Origin: Falsiroseomonas sp044341625
GTDB lineage: Bacteria > Pseudomonadota > Alphaproteobacteria > Acetobacterales > Acetobacteraceae
NCBI GenBank assembly: GCA_044341625.1
Contig: JBIIRI010000005.1
Span: 1-49,235, forward strand
DNA length: 49,235 bases
Reading direction: 5' to 3'
Shown here: piece by piece, positions 33,522-42,733 of the stretch
Layout of the letters: every line of letters begins with the position of its first letter
Position numbering within the stretch: position 1 is the stretch's first letter
Made by a program: the position numbers and the translations under genes
The notes under the pieces: generated by a model
The model's input: the letters and a program-made list of their open reading frames with translations, nothing else
Databases searched by the model: none
What the model was told of the DNA's origin: nothing

Positions 33522-34253
33522 TCACGCCCAGGCGGGCAGGTCGAGCCAGGCCAGGTGGCCGCCCTTGCCGGCGCCGCAATCGAGGAAGACGCAGCGCCCG
33601 CCCAGCAGCCCATCCGCCGTCACCGGCCGCCCATCGGTCGAACGGCGGTCATGGCCCACCACCACCAGCATGTCGCGCGGGATGCGGTCCACCCAGTCAT
33701 GCACGCGGTCGGGGAAGCCGTCGGCCCGCATCCGCCCCGTGACCTGGCCGAAGATGGCCCGCGTCACCAGGCCGTGGGCCTTGGTCGCGCCGGCCTGTGG
33801 CGGCGGCGGCGTATGCAGCATGCCAGGATGGAAGCCGCCATGCGCGAAGACCCGGCCGCCATCGCGGATCCAGGCCGGCGCGCGGGCGATCTCGGCCAAG
33901 GCGCGGGCCTTCAGCGCCGGCCCGTCCGGCGCGGCATCCAGCTGCGCGAGGGTGCGGCCGAGCCCCTCTGGCTGAACCCGTACCGCTTCCCCCGCCAGGG
34001 CGCGGCGCAGCTTGTGGTCGTGGTTGCCCAGCAGGAACAGGCCCTGGCCGGCATCGATCAGCGCGAACATCCGCCGCAGCACCTCGGGGCTGTCCGGCCC
34101 ATGGTCGGTCAGGTCGCCGAGCTGGAGGACGAACATATCCGCCGCCAGCGCGCCCTCGATCGCGGCGATGAATTGCGCGGCCTCCCCATGCACATCGGCC
34201 ACCACCCGAAGCCCCGCGAAGCCGCGCCAGAGATGGGAGGGCGGTGGGGTCAC
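33522..34253 (-). CDS. PPP-type metallophosphoesterase
   Basis: This 243-aa protein has the calcineurin-like metal-site motifs in order: VVADVHGEAAQF, LQLGDLTDHGPDS, LLGNHDHKLRR, FAHGGFHPG and VVGHDRRST. This is the serine/threonine phosphatase or diadenosine tetraphosphatase (PrpE/ApaH-like) branch. It starts at GTG 34251-34253, which overlaps the photolyase TGA as GTGA. It is the last gene of the leftward helicase operon. Its substrate could be a phosphoprotein or a dinucleotide alarmone; sequence does not decide. Confidence 0.88.
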   Translation of the reverse strand: MTPPPSHLWRGFAGLRVVADVHGEAAQFIAAIEGALAADMFVLQLGDLTDHGPDSPEVLRRMFALIDAGQGLFLLGNHDHKLRRALAGEAVRVQPEGLGRTLAQLDAAPDGPALKARALAEIARAPAWIRDGGRVFAHGGFHPGMLHTPPPPQAGATKAHGLVTRAIFGQVTGRMRADGFPDRVHDWVDRIPRDMLVVVGHDRRSTDGRPVTADGLLGGRCVFLDCGAGKGGHLAWLDLPAWA

Positions 34254-35740
34254 GCGGCGGCCGGCGACTTGAGCGCGGCGAAGGCCGCCAGCGCCCGCGC
34301 GCGGCCCTCGGCCGGGTCCACGACCGGGCGCGGATAGCTGGCGCCGAGCCGGACGCCGCAGGAGGCGAGCAGCATGGGCGGCGCCTCCCACGGCTTGTGG
34401 ATGAAGGCTGCCGGCAGCTTCGCCAGTTCGGGTACGAAGCGGCGCACATAGGCGCCCTCGGGGTCGAATTTCTCGCCCTGCAGCACCGGGTTGAAGACGC
34501 GGAAATAGGGCGCGGCATCCGTCCCGCACCCCGCCACCCACTGCCAGGACGCGCTGTTGGAGGCGAGGTCGGCATCCACCAGCGTGTCCCAGAACCAGGC
34601 CGCGCCGTCCTGCCAGGGCTGGAGCAGGTGCTTCACCAGCAGGCTGCCCGCGACCATCCGCACCCGGTTGTGCATCCACCCGGTCTGCCAGAGCTGCCGC
34701 ATCCCCGCATCGACGATCGGATAGCCCGTGCGCCCCTGCTGCCAGGCGCGGAGCAGGTCGGCGTCCCGCGCCCAGGGGAAGGCGTCGAATTCGGTGCGCA
34801 GGTTGCGCGCCGGCATCTCCGGCCGGTGCCACAGCAGGTGATAGGCGAATTCGCGCCAGAGGATCTCCTTCAGGAAGGTCTCGACGCCCGGCCCCCGCGC
34901 CGCCGCGCGGGCCGCGTGCCAGACCTGACGGGCCGAGACCTCGCCCCAGTGGAGATGCGGCGACAGGCCCGAGGACCCCTCGATCCCCGGCAGGTTGCGC
35001 TGCGAATCATAGGCGGCGAGCGGCCCGGCGGCGAAGCGCGCGAGCCGCGCGGCGGCGCCGGCTTCCCCCGGCTGCCACAGCGCCTCGAAGCCGGCCGCCC
35101 AGTCGGGCTCGCCTGGGGTTGGGTGAAGGCCCAGATCCTCCAGGCTCTCGCCGCCCGCGGGCAGGGCTGCGCCGGGGATGGCGGCCGGGGCGGGCAGCGC
35201 CGGAGGCGGGTCGCCGGCCGCCAGCAGCGCCTTGGCGAAGGGCGTATAGACCGCATAGGGCTTGCCGCTGCCGGACGCGACGCCATGCGGTTCGCGCAGC
35301 AGCACCGTGGTGTGCAGATGCAGGCTGCGGCCCGAGGCTTCCAGGGCTTCGTGGACGCTGCGGCTCTGGGCGCGGGCCCAGGGCTCGACGGCCCTTCCGG
35401 CATGCACCTCGGCGGCACCCGTTGCGGCCGCCAAGGCCGGGATCACCGTCTCTGCCCGGCCGCGCGCCAGCAGCAGCGGCGCGCCGCGCGCGGCGAGATC
35501 GGCGCCGAGCGCGGCGAGGCTCCGTTTCAGCCACCAGCGCGCGGCGCCGCCCGGCGCGTGGTCGCCCGCCGCGTCAGGGTCCCAGACGAAGACGGGCAGC
35601 ACGCGGGCGCCGGTGGCGAGCGCGGCGGCGAGGGCGGGGTGGTCGGCCAGGCGGAGGTCGTGGCGGAACCAGATCAGGACAGTCGCGGTCATGTCGCCCA
35701 TGTAGGGTGGCCGCGCGATTGTGGCAGCCTGCGTCGTCAT
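34250..35740 (-). CDS. phrB: class I deoxyribodipyrimidine photolyase
   Basis: This 496-aa flavoprotein repairs cyclobutane pyrimidine dimers with blue light. The N-terminal antenna domain begins TATVLIWFRHDLRLADHPAL. The C-terminal FAD domain has SSGLSPHLHWGEVSARQVW, WREFAYHLLWHRPEMPARNL, MHNRVRMVAGSLLVKHL and NSASWQWVAGCGTDAAPYFR, the class I hallmarks. I chose ATG 35738-35740 because it overlaps the pdeM TGA as ATGA, in keeping with the rest of the operon; ATG 35701 or 35692 would remove about 13-16 unconserved residues. Its GTGA junction to the phosphoesterase gene continues the coupling. It is distinct from the FeS photolyase 1.3 kb away. Confidence 0.95.
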   Translation of the reverse strand: MTTQAATIARPPYMGDMTATVLIWFRHDLRLADHPALAAALATGARVLPVFVWDPDAAGDHAPGGAARWWLKRSLAALGADLAARGAPLLLARGRAETVIPALAAATGAAEVHAGRAVEPWARAQSRSVHEALEASGRSLHLHTTVLLREPHGVASGSGKPYAVYTPFAKALLAAGDPPPALPAPAAIPGAALPAGGESLEDLGLHPTPGEPDWAAGFEALWQPGEAGAAARLARFAAGPLAAYDSQRNLPGIEGSSGLSPHLHWGEVSARQVWHAARAAARGPGVETFLKEILWREFAYHLLWHRPEMPARNLRTEFDAFPWARDADLLRAWQQGRTGYPIVDAGMRQLWQTGWMHNRVRMVAGSLLVKHLLQPWQDGAAWFWDTLVDADLASNSASWQWVAGCGTDAAPYFRVFNPVLQGEKFDPEGAYVRRFVPELAKLPAAFIHKPWEAPPMLLASCGVRLGASYPRPVVDPAEGRARALAAFAALKSPAAA

Positions 35741-36453
35741 CCGCTGATCAGCGGCGGTGTGGGAGCCTCGCGCTTCGTCGCGCCGCGCAGCGGGCCGGTG
35801 GGGAAGCTGAACAGCCTGGCCTCTCCCAGCAGGAAGGCGCGGCCGCCGCGCGGGAACAGCGCCGCAATGGCCGGCGCGGTGATGTCGAGCCCGCCCGTAT
35901 AGGCGCCGAAGGCCGGCAGCAGCAGGCGGCGGCCGTCGCTGAGAAAACAGGGCCGCGTCACCCCGCCCGCGCGCGTCGGCATGGTCGCCTTCGGGTGGTA
36001 GTGGCCCGATAATTCCGCCGTCGCGCCCGGCTTGGCGATGTGGCGGAAGGTGAGGGGGCCGAGCGCCAATTCCTCCACCGCCGCGCCCGGCAGGCCCTCG
36101 GGCGGCGTGGGGTCGTGGTTGCCGAGCACCCAGGTGACCTCGATCCCCGCCAGGATCCGCGCCAGCGTCGCGGCATCGGGCGCGGGGAGGCGCGCCGAGC
36201 CCTTGGCGTCGTGGAAGCTGTCGCCGAGCAGCACCAGCTGTCGCGGCCCATAGCGGCGCAGCGCCTGGGCCAGCCGATCCAGCGTTTCCCGCGTGTCATA
36301 GGGCGGGACCAATTGGCCGCGTGCGGCGAAGGCGCTGCCCTTTTCCAGATGCAGGTCGGCGACGGCCAGCAGGCGCTGCGCCGGCCAGATGACGAAGCCG
36401 CCGGGGTCGAGCATCAGCCTCTGGCCGGCGATATGGACGGGGGCGGCGATCAT
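35737..36453 (-). CDS. pdeM: ligase-associated DNA damage response endonuclease PdeM
   Basis: This 238-aa calcineurin-like phosphoesterase belongs to the ligase-associated DNA damage response set. The metal-binding motifs are AVADLHLEKG, LLGDSFHD, VLGNHDPTPP and SGHYHPKA in order. It is expected to act as a metal-dependent phosphodiesterase or nuclease on DNA ends. The ATG overlaps the helicase stop as ATGA, and its own stop overlaps the photolyase ATG the same way. It thus sits between the helicase and photolyase in one coupled message. Confidence 0.92.
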   Translation of the reverse strand: MIAAPVHIAGQRLMLDPGGFVIWPAQRLLAVADLHLEKGSAFAARGQLVPPYDTRETLDRLAQALRRYGPRQLVLLGDSFHDAKGSARLPAPDAATLARILAGIEVTWVLGNHDPTPPEGLPGAAVEELALGPLTFRHIAKPGATAELSGHYHPKATMPTRAGGVTRPCFLSDGRRLLLPAFGAYTGGLDITAPAIAALFPRGGRAFLLGEARLFSFPTGPLRGATKREAPTPPLISG

Positions 36454-39002
36454 GGCTTGCCGGTCAGTCCTTTCGGCGCGCTGCGGATGAAGCGGCTGTG
36501 GCGGGGTTTCGCGCCGTCGCGCGGGCTGCGGGGGCGGTCGCCGCGGGCGGGGATGGCTTCCGTCACCTCGGCCAGCGTCTCGGCGAAGAACTCGGTGCCG
36601 TCGGTCACCTCCGCGACCATCGCCGCGGCTTCGGCCAGCAGCGCATCCTCTGCCCCGCCGGCGACCCATTCGCGACCTTCCTCGATCAGCGCCGGCACGG
36701 CGAGCGGGGAGACGCGCGGCAGGGCGCGATGGATGATCCCGCCCTCATGCGCCCGCTTCAGCAGCTTCGCGATGCGCGCGACATCCGTAAGCCCCGAGGC
36801 CGCTTCCCGCCGCGTCGCGCGCAGCAGGATGTGGTCGGGCTCGTGCTTGCGGAGCACGTCGTAGATCAGGTCGGCATTCATGGTCATCTGCCGCCCGGAT
36901 TTCTCGGCGCCCGGATGGTGCTTCTCGATCAGCCCCGCGATGGTGGCGATGTTGCGGAAGCTGCGGCGGAGCATGGAGCTTTCCGCCATCCAATCCTCCA
37001 ACTCCTCGCCCAGTATGTCCTCCTCGAATAGCCGCTCGACCCCGGTCGGCTCGAAGGCGCACCACGCGGCCAGGACGTAGTCGGTGGCGAGGTAGCCAAG
37101 CGGTCCCATGCCGAGCCTCTCCATCCGCTTTGTCACCAGCATCCCGAGCGTCTGGTGCGCCAGCCGCCCCTCGAAGCAATAGGCGACGAGGAACCATTTG
37201 CCGCCGCGCGGGAAGGTCTCGACCAGCAGCCCATCCTCGGGCGGCATCTGGGAGGCATGGCATTGCAGGCGCAGCCAGTCCTGGACCGGCGCGGGCAGGG
37301 CGGCCCAGGCCGCCTGGTCGTGCAGGATCGCGCGCACGCGGGCCGCCAGCCAGGTGGTCAGCGGCATGCGGCTGCCGGCATAGGTCGGCACGCGGGGCTC
37401 GCCTTCCCCGCCGCGAGAGACGGTGGCGCCGCGCGCATCCAGCGCCTCGAAGCGCAGCAGCTGGCCGGCGAAGATGAAGCAGTCGCCAGGGACGAGAGTG
37501 GAGAGGAACCATTCCTCCACCTCCCCCAGCACCGGCCCGCCGCGCAGCTTCACCTTGACCAGCGGGGTTTCCACGATGGTGCCGAGATTCATCCGCAACT
37601 GCCGCGCCACCGCGTCCGATCGCACATGGATGCGGCCATCGGCATCGCGGAACAGCTTGGCGAAACGATCATAGGCGCGCAGCGCGTAGCCGCCATCCTC
37701 GACGAAGCGCAGCGCATCGTCGAAATCGCGGCGCGAGAGGGCGGCATAGGGCGCGGCCCGTGTCACCTCCGCATACAGGTCATCCGGCAGGAAGGGCGCG
37801 GCGACCGCGCAGGCCAGGATGTGCTGGCACAGCACATCCAGCCCGCCGTCCCGCGGCGGGTCGCCATCCAGCTCCTGCGCCGCGATGGCCTGGCGCGCGG
37901 CGGTGCATTCGATGACCTCGAAGCGGTTCGCCGGCACCAGCACGGCGCGGCTCGGTTCTTCCAGCCGGTGGTTGGCGCGGCCGATGCGCTGTAGCAGCCG
38001 CGCCACGCCCTTCGGCGCGCCGACCTGCACCACCTGGTCCACCGCGCCCCAATCGATGCCGAGATCGAGCGAGGCGGTGGCGACCACCGCGCGCAGCTTC
38101 CCCGCCGCCATCGCCGCTTCCACCTTGCGGCGCTGTTCGACCGTCAGGCTGCCGTGATGCAGCGCGATGGGCAGGTTGTCGTCGTTGATCTTCCACAGCG
38201 CCTGGAAGCAGAGCTCCGCCTGGGCGCGGGTGTTGACGAAGACGATGGTGACCCGTGCGTCCCGGATCCGCCGATAGACCTCCGGCATCGAGGCGAGGCC
38301 CATATGCCCGCCCCAGGGCAGGCGCCCTTCCGGCAGCAGGATATCCAGCACCGGCTCCGCCCCGCCCGCGCCGAGCACCAGGCGCACATCCTCCGGCCGG
38401 CCGGTGCGGGCTAGGAAGGCGCGCAGCGGATCGGGATGCGCGACGGTGGCCGAAAGGCCGACGCGCCGCGCGCCTGGCGCGAGCGTGCCGAGCCGCGCGA
38501 GGCCGAGCGCCAGCTGGTCGCCGCGCTTGGTGCCGGCCAGCGCGTGGATCTCATCCACCACCACCGCGCCGAGGCCGCGGAACAGCGCGGGGGCATCAGG
38601 CAGGGTCAGCAGCAAGGCGAGGGATTCCGGCGTGGTCAGCAGGATCTGCGGCGGCGCGGCGCGCTGCCGGGCGCGGCGATTGGCGGGGGTGTCGCCGGTG
38701 CGCGTCTCGATGCGGATGGGCAGGCCCATCTCCTCGACCGGGGCGGTCAGGTTGCGCGCGATATCCACCGCCAGCGCCTTCAGCGGCGAGATATAGAGCG
38801 TGTGCAGCCCGTCCTGCGGCGCCGCGTGCAGATCGATCAGGCTGGGCAGGAAGCCTGCCAGCGTCTTGCCGCCGCCGGTCGGCGCGATCAGCAGCGTGCT
38901 TGCGCCGTCCCGCGCGGCGTCCACCAGCGCCAGCTGGTGAGCACGGGGCTGCCAGCCACGGCTGGCGAACCAGGCGGCAAAAGGTTCCGGCAATGTTCGC
39001 AT
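36450..39002 (-). CDS. ligase-associated DEXH-box helicase, Lhr type
   Basis: This 850-aa superfamily 2 helicase is the Lhr-type partner of the ligase-associated repair system. Walker A is APTGGGKT at 40-47, the DEIH box is at 150-153, and the second RecA domain has VATASLDLGIDWGAVD and LLQRIGRANHRL. The C-terminal half carries the Lhr winged-helix and beta-barrel region. These helicases translocate 3' to 5' on single-stranded DNA. It is the first gene of the leftward operon, divergent from the exonuclease gene with 77 bp between the starts. Confidence 0.95.
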   Translation of the reverse strand: MRTLPEPFAAWFASRGWQPRAHQLALVDAARDGASTLLIAPTGGGKTLAGFLPSLIDLHAAPQDGLHTLYISPLKALAVDIARNLTAPVEEMGLPIRIETRTGDTPANRRARQRAAPPQILLTTPESLALLLTLPDAPALFRGLGAVVVDEIHALAGTKRGDQLALGLARLGTLAPGARRVGLSATVAHPDPLRAFLARTGRPEDVRLVLGAGGAEPVLDILLPEGRLPWGGHMGLASMPEVYRRIRDARVTIVFVNTRAQAELCFQALWKINDDNLPIALHHGSLTVEQRRKVEAAMAAGKLRAVVATASLDLGIDWGAVDQVVQVGAPKGVARLLQRIGRANHRLEEPSRAVLVPANRFEVIECTAARQAIAAQELDGDPPRDGGLDVLCQHILACAVAAPFLPDDLYAEVTRAAPYAALSRRDFDDALRFVEDGGYALRAYDRFAKLFRDADGRIHVRSDAVARQLRMNLGTIVETPLVKVKLRGGPVLGEVEEWFLSTLVPGDCFIFAGQLLRFEALDARGATVSRGGEGEPRVPTYAGSRMPLTTWLAARVRAILHDQAAWAALPAPVQDWLRLQCHASQMPPEDGLLVETFPRGGKWFLVAYCFEGRLAHQTLGMLVTKRMERLGMGPLGYLATDYVLAAWCAFEPTGVERLFEEDILGEELEDWMAESSMLRRSFRNIATIAGLIEKHHPGAEKSGRQMTMNADLIYDVLRKHEPDHILLRATRREAASGLTDVARIAKLLKRAHEGGIIHRALPRVSPLAVPALIEEGREWVAGGAEDALLAEAAAMVAEVTDGTEFFAETLAEVTEAIPARGDRPRSPRDGAKPRHSRFIRSAPKGLTGKP

Positions 39003-39079
39003 TGTCGCCCCGGATATGGGGCATCCCGTGGCTGGCGGGAAGATGGCGGAAGCGGCCCGGCCGCCTACATCGGGGCGGC

Positions 39080-40126
39080 ATGTTCCCCGCCCCCCATCCC
39101 GAGACCTGGCTGCGCGTGACCCCGAAGGGCCTTTGGTGCGAGCCGGGCGATTTCTACATCGACCCGCCGCGCGCCGTGCCCCGCGCCGTCATCACGCATG
39201 GCCATTCCGATCACGCCCGCCCGGACCATGGCGCGGTGCTGGCGACGCCCGAGACGCTGGCCATCATGCGCGCGCGGATGGGGGAGGGGCGCGCCGGCCT
39301 GTCGCAGCAGCCGCTGGGCTTGGGTAAGGGCGTGACCATCGGCGGTGTCGGTATCCGTCTGGCGCCGGCGGGCCATGTGCTGGGCTCGGCGCAGGTGGTG
39401 CTGGACTGGCGCGGCAGCCGCGCCGTGGTCTCGGGTGACTACAAGCGGCGGCGGGATCCGACCTGTACTGGTTTCGAGCCCATCCCATGCGATGTCTTCG
39501 TGACGGAGGCGACCTTCGCGCTGCCGGTCTTTCGCCACCCCGACGCGGCTTCCGAGGTCGCGCGGCTGCTGGACAGCCTGCGCCTGTTCCCCGATCGCGC
39601 GCATCTGATCGGCGTCTATGCGCTCGGCAAGGCGCAGCGGCTGATCCGGCTGCTGCGCGAAGCCGGCTACGACAGGCCGATCTACATCCATGGCGCCTTG
39701 CAGGCGCTCTGCGCGCTGTACGAGGAATGCGGCGTGCCGTTAGGCGAACTGCGCCCCGTGCCCGTGCCGCAAAAACGCGGCGGCGGCGGGTTGCTGGCCG
39801 GCGAGATCGTGCTCGCCCCGCCGAGCGCCGAGGCCACGTCCTGGGTCCGGCGACTGGCGGAGCCGGTGGTCTGCGCGGCGTCTGGCTGGATGCGCGTGCG
39901 CCAGCGCGCCAAGGCCAGGGGGGTGGAACTGCCCCTGATCGTCTCCGACCACGCCGATTGGGAGGAATTGCTGCAGACGGCGGCCGATGTCGCCGCGCCC
40001 GAGATCTGGGTGACGCATGGGCGAGAGGATGCGTTGTGCCACGCCCTTGCCGCACGCGGCGTGCGCGGCCGCGCGCTGCACCTGGTCGGACGCGGTGAGG
40101 AGGATGAGGAGGCATCCCCGCCATGA
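39080..40126 (+). CDS. ligase-associated DNA damage response exonuclease
   Basis: This 348-aa metallo-beta-lactamase fold nuclease resembles SNM1/Artemis and CPSF proteins. The zinc motif HGHSDH is at residues 40-45, followed by APAGHVLGSAQVVLDWRG, VVSGDYKRRRDP and the late LIVSDHADWEELL histidine. The ATG at 39080 fits the family N-terminus (AWLRVTPKGLWCEPGDFYID-like). It is divergent from the Lhr-type helicase and co-directional with the ATP-dependent ligase, from which it is separated by a 142-bp gap holding a multi-hairpin repeat. Confidence 0.93.
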   Translation: MFPAPHPETWLRVTPKGLWCEPGDFYIDPPRAVPRAVITHGHSDHARPDHGAVLATPETLAIMRARMGEGRAGLSQQPLGLGKGVTIGGVGIRLAPAGHVLGSAQVVLDWRGSRAVVSGDYKRRRDPTCTGFEPIPCDVFVTEATFALPVFRHPDAASEVARLLDSLRLFPDRAHLIGVYALGKAQRLIRLLREAGYDRPIYIHGALQALCALYEECGVPLGELRPVPVPQKRGGGGLLAGEIVLAPPSAEATSWVRRLAEPVVCAASGWMRVRQRAKARGVELPLIVSDHADWEELLQTAADVAAPEIWVTHGREDALCHALAARGVRGRALHLVGRGEEDEEASPP

Positions 40127-40140
40127 TGTCCGGCGCTGGC

Positions 40141-40260
40141 GGCGCGCATCGCGCGCCGAGCGGCCGAACGGCCGCCGCGCACAACCCTTCCGCGCCATTC
40201 CGCGCGCCAGTGGCCTGCGCGAAGGCAAGGCCGCGGAGCGGCCGCCCGCCGTCTGAGGGC
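40141..40260. repeat. structured intergenic repeat, copy A
   Basis: Three hairpins follow one another: GGCGCGC-ATC-GCGCGCC (40141-40157), GCGGCC-GAAC-GGCCGC (40160-40175) and GGCCGC-GGA-GCGGCC (40229-40243), then CTGAGGGC. Copy B at 42734-42830 has the same order, the same second and third hairpins apart from single changes, and a first hairpin of different sequence but the same shape. It fills the exonuclease-ligase gap, so it would be transcribed in the same message. Confidence 0.8.
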
Positions 40261-40268
40261 ACACACAC

Positions 40269-41876
40269 ATGAGTCTTCCTGATTTCGCGGAACTTCTCGA
40301 ACGCCTCGTCTTCACGCCGGGCCGCAACGCGAAGCTCGCGCTGCTGCGGCAATGGTTCGCGACGCAGCCCGATCCGGATCGCGGTGTCGGCCTCGCCGCG
40401 CTGACGGGCGGGCTTTCGCTGCGCGCCGCGAAGCCGTCGCTGGTGCGCGAATTGGTGGCGGCGCGGACCGATCCGGTGCTGCTGGAACTCAGCCTCGACT
40501 ACGTCGGCGACACCGCCGAGACCATCGCGCTGATCTGGCCGGTGCGCGACGGCGTGAACGCCCCGCCGCCGGGCCTCGCCGAGGTGGTGGAGGCGATGGA
40601 GGCGACGCCCAAACCCGATCTGCCGGCGCTGATCGCGGGCTGGCTCGACACGCTCGACGCCAAGGGGCGCTTCGCGCTGATCAAGCTGGTGACGGGCGGC
40701 CTGCGCGTCGGTGTCTCCGCCCGGCTGGCCAAGACCGCGCTGGCCGAATGGGCCGGGCAGGATGTGGATGCGATCGAGGAAGTCTGGCACGGGATCGAGA
40801 TGCCCTACCGGCCGCTATTTGCCTGGCTGGAAGGGCAGGCGCCGCGCCCCGAACCGCGGGATGCGCCCGTCTTCCGCCCCCTGATGCTCGCCCATCCGCT
40901 GGAGGAGGACGACCTGCCCGCCATTGCCCCCGCGACGTATCGCGCGGAGTGGAAATGGGACGGCATCCGCGTGCAGCTCTCCGCCACCGAAGGCGGGCGT
41001 CGCATCTGGTCGCGCGGCGCGGAGGACATTTCCGCCGCGTTCCCCGAGATCATCCAGGCGATGGATTTTCGGGCCGTGGTGGATGGGGAATTGCTGGTGA
41101 TGCGCGATCAGCTCGTCGCACCCTTCGCGGACCTTCAGCAGCGGCTGAACCGCAAGCTCGTCTCCGCGCGGATGATGGCGCAGTACCCGGTGGCGGTCCG
41201 GCTCTACGACATGCTGTTCGACGGCACGGAGGATTTGCGCGCGCTGCCCTTCGATGCGCGGCGCGTCAGGCTGGAAGCGTGGTTCGCGCGCACAAGGCCG
41301 GCGCGGATGGATCTCTCCGCACTAGTCGCCTTCGACAGCCCCGATCACCTGGCGGAAATTCGCGCCGGCACCCGCGATGCGGCGATCGAAGGGCTGATGG
41401 TGAAGCGCGCCGACAGCGCCTATGTCCCCGGTCGCGTGAAGGGGCTGTGGTGGAAGTGGAAGCGCGCGCCGCTCAGCGTCGATGCGGTACTGATGTACGC
41501 CCAGCGTGGCCGCGGCCGGCGCAGCAGCTACTACTCCGACTTCACCTTCGGCCTGTGGCGCGAGGATGCCGCGGGCGGGCGAGAGCTGGTGCCGATCGGC
41601 AAGGCCTATTCCGGCTATTCGGATGCGGAGCTGGTCTGGATCGATCGCTGGATCCGCGCCCACACCACCGCCCGCTTCGGCCCTGTGCGGGAAGTGGCGA
41701 AGGGCCTGGTGCTGGAAGTGGAATTCGACGCCGCGCAGCGCAGCACGCGGCACAAATCCGGCGTCGCGCTCCGCTTTCCCCGCATCGCCCGCCTGCGCCG
41801 CGACAAGCCGGCGGAAGAAGCCGACATCCTGCCGACGCTGGAAGCGATGATCAGGGGCGCGGCGGCGGAGGATTGA
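40269..41876 (+). CDS. ATP-dependent DNA ligase of the DNA damage response cluster
   Basis: This 535-aa ligase seals DNA nicks with ATP and belongs to the bacterial LigB/LigC-like group annotated as cisplatin damage response ligase. The N-terminal DNA-binding domain covers about residues 1-190. Motif I is EWKWDGIR with adenylated Lys229, motif III is VVDGELLV, motif IV is IEGLMVKR and motif V is WWKWKR, followed by an OB-fold domain to about 520. The start ATG follows a CA-repeat (ACACACAC). It is probably co-transcribed with the exonuclease. Together with PdeM and the helicase it completes the four-gene set. Confidence 0.95.
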   Translation: MSLPDFAELLERLVFTPGRNAKLALLRQWFATQPDPDRGVGLAALTGGLSLRAAKPSLVRELVAARTDPVLLELSLDYVGDTAETIALIWPVRDGVNAPPPGLAEVVEAMEATPKPDLPALIAGWLDTLDAKGRFALIKLVTGGLRVGVSARLAKTALAEWAGQDVDAIEEVWHGIEMPYRPLFAWLEGQAPRPEPRDAPVFRPLMLAHPLEEDDLPAIAPATYRAEWKWDGIRVQLSATEGGRRIWSRGAEDISAAFPEIIQAMDFRAVVDGELLVMRDQLVAPFADLQQRLNRKLVSARMMAQYPVAVRLYDMLFDGTEDLRALPFDARRVRLEAWFARTRPARMDLSALVAFDSPDHLAEIRAGTRDAAIEGLMVKRADSAYVPGRVKGLWWKWKRAPLSVDAVLMYAQRGRGRRSSYYSDFTFGLWREDAAGGRELVPIGKAYSGYSDAELVWIDRWIRAHTTARFGPVREVAKGLVLEVEFDAAQRSTRHKSGVALRFPRIARLRRDKPAEEADILPTLEAMIRGAAAED

Positions 41877-41919
41877 CCCACCCGCCCCGGGGTGGTGGCT
41901 TGCGCGGCGAAGGAGACCC

Positions 41920-42705
41920 ATGATGCCCCTCGCCCCCAACCCCGTCCGCCAGCGCCTTGCCGCCGGCGAACTCGCCCTCGGCTTCGGCGTGCATCACCTG
42001 CGCGGCAGCGCGGTGGGCATGATGGCCGCGGCGTCCGGCTTCGACTGGCTGTTCATCGACATGGAACATGGCGCGATGAGCGTCGATGACGCGACCCGCA
42101 TCGCCATCGCAGCCCTGTCGCAGGGCTGCACGCCCATCGTGCGCGTTTGCAAGGATGCGCTGCACGAAGGCACGCGGAGCCTCGACAACGGGGCGATGGG
42201 CGTCGTCGTGCCGCATATCGACACGGCCGACGAAGCCGCCGTCGTCGTGCAGGCCTATCGCTTCCCGCCCACCGGCATGCGGAGCTGGGGCGGCCCCCCC
42301 TTCGCCTATGGCCTCGGCGCCGTGGACGCCGCCGCGGCGCAGGCGGAGCTGAACCGCGAGATCCTGGTCGTCTGCATGATCGAGACCCCGGAAGCCGTGG
42401 CCAATGCGGACGCCATCGCCGCCGTGCCCGGCGTGGATGTGCTGATGTTCGGCACTTCCGACCTGACGGCGACAATGGGCATTCCGGGCCAGATCGGCCA
42501 TCCGGATGTCCGCAAGGCCTATGAGGCGGTGGGCGCAGCCTGCGCGAAGCACGGCAAGTTCATGGGCATGGGCGGCGTCTATGACGAGAAGGTCGCGCCC
42601 GACTACATCAAGCTCGGCGCGCGCTTCATCCTCAGCGGGTCGGACCATTCCTTCCTGATGGCAGGGGCCTCGGCGCGGTCGAAGTTCCTGCGCGGGCTGG
42701 CGTAG
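41920..42705 (+). CDS. HpcH/HpaI aldolase family protein
   Basis: This 261-aa class II aldolase belongs to the HpcH/HpaI family, which cleaves or forms 2-keto-3-deoxy acids such as ketodeoxyglucarate or 4-hydroxy-2-oxoheptanedioate with a divalent metal. The metal ligands lie in CMIETPEAV (Glu) and FGTSDLTATMG (Asp), and the active-site Arg region is PTGMRSWGGPPFAYG. The N-terminal FDWLFIDMEHG block is conserved. The ATG pair at 41920 follows GAAGGAGA. It starts 43 bp after the ligase gene, so read-through is possible, but no functional link is apparent. Confidence 0.9.
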   Translation: MMPLAPNPVRQRLAAGELALGFGVHHLRGSAVGMMAAASGFDWLFIDMEHGAMSVDDATRIAIAALSQGCTPIVRVCKDALHEGTRSLDNGAMGVVVPHIDTADEAAVVVQAYRFPPTGMRSWGGPPFAYGLGAVDAAAAQAELNREILVVCMIETPEAVANADAIAAVPGVDVLMFGTSDLTATMGIPGQIGHPDVRKAYEAVGAACAKHGKFMGMGGVYDEKVAPDYIKLGARFILSGSDHSFLMAGASARSKFLRGLA

Positions 42706-42733
42706 CGCCCCGGCAAAAGCCGGCTTTCTTGGG

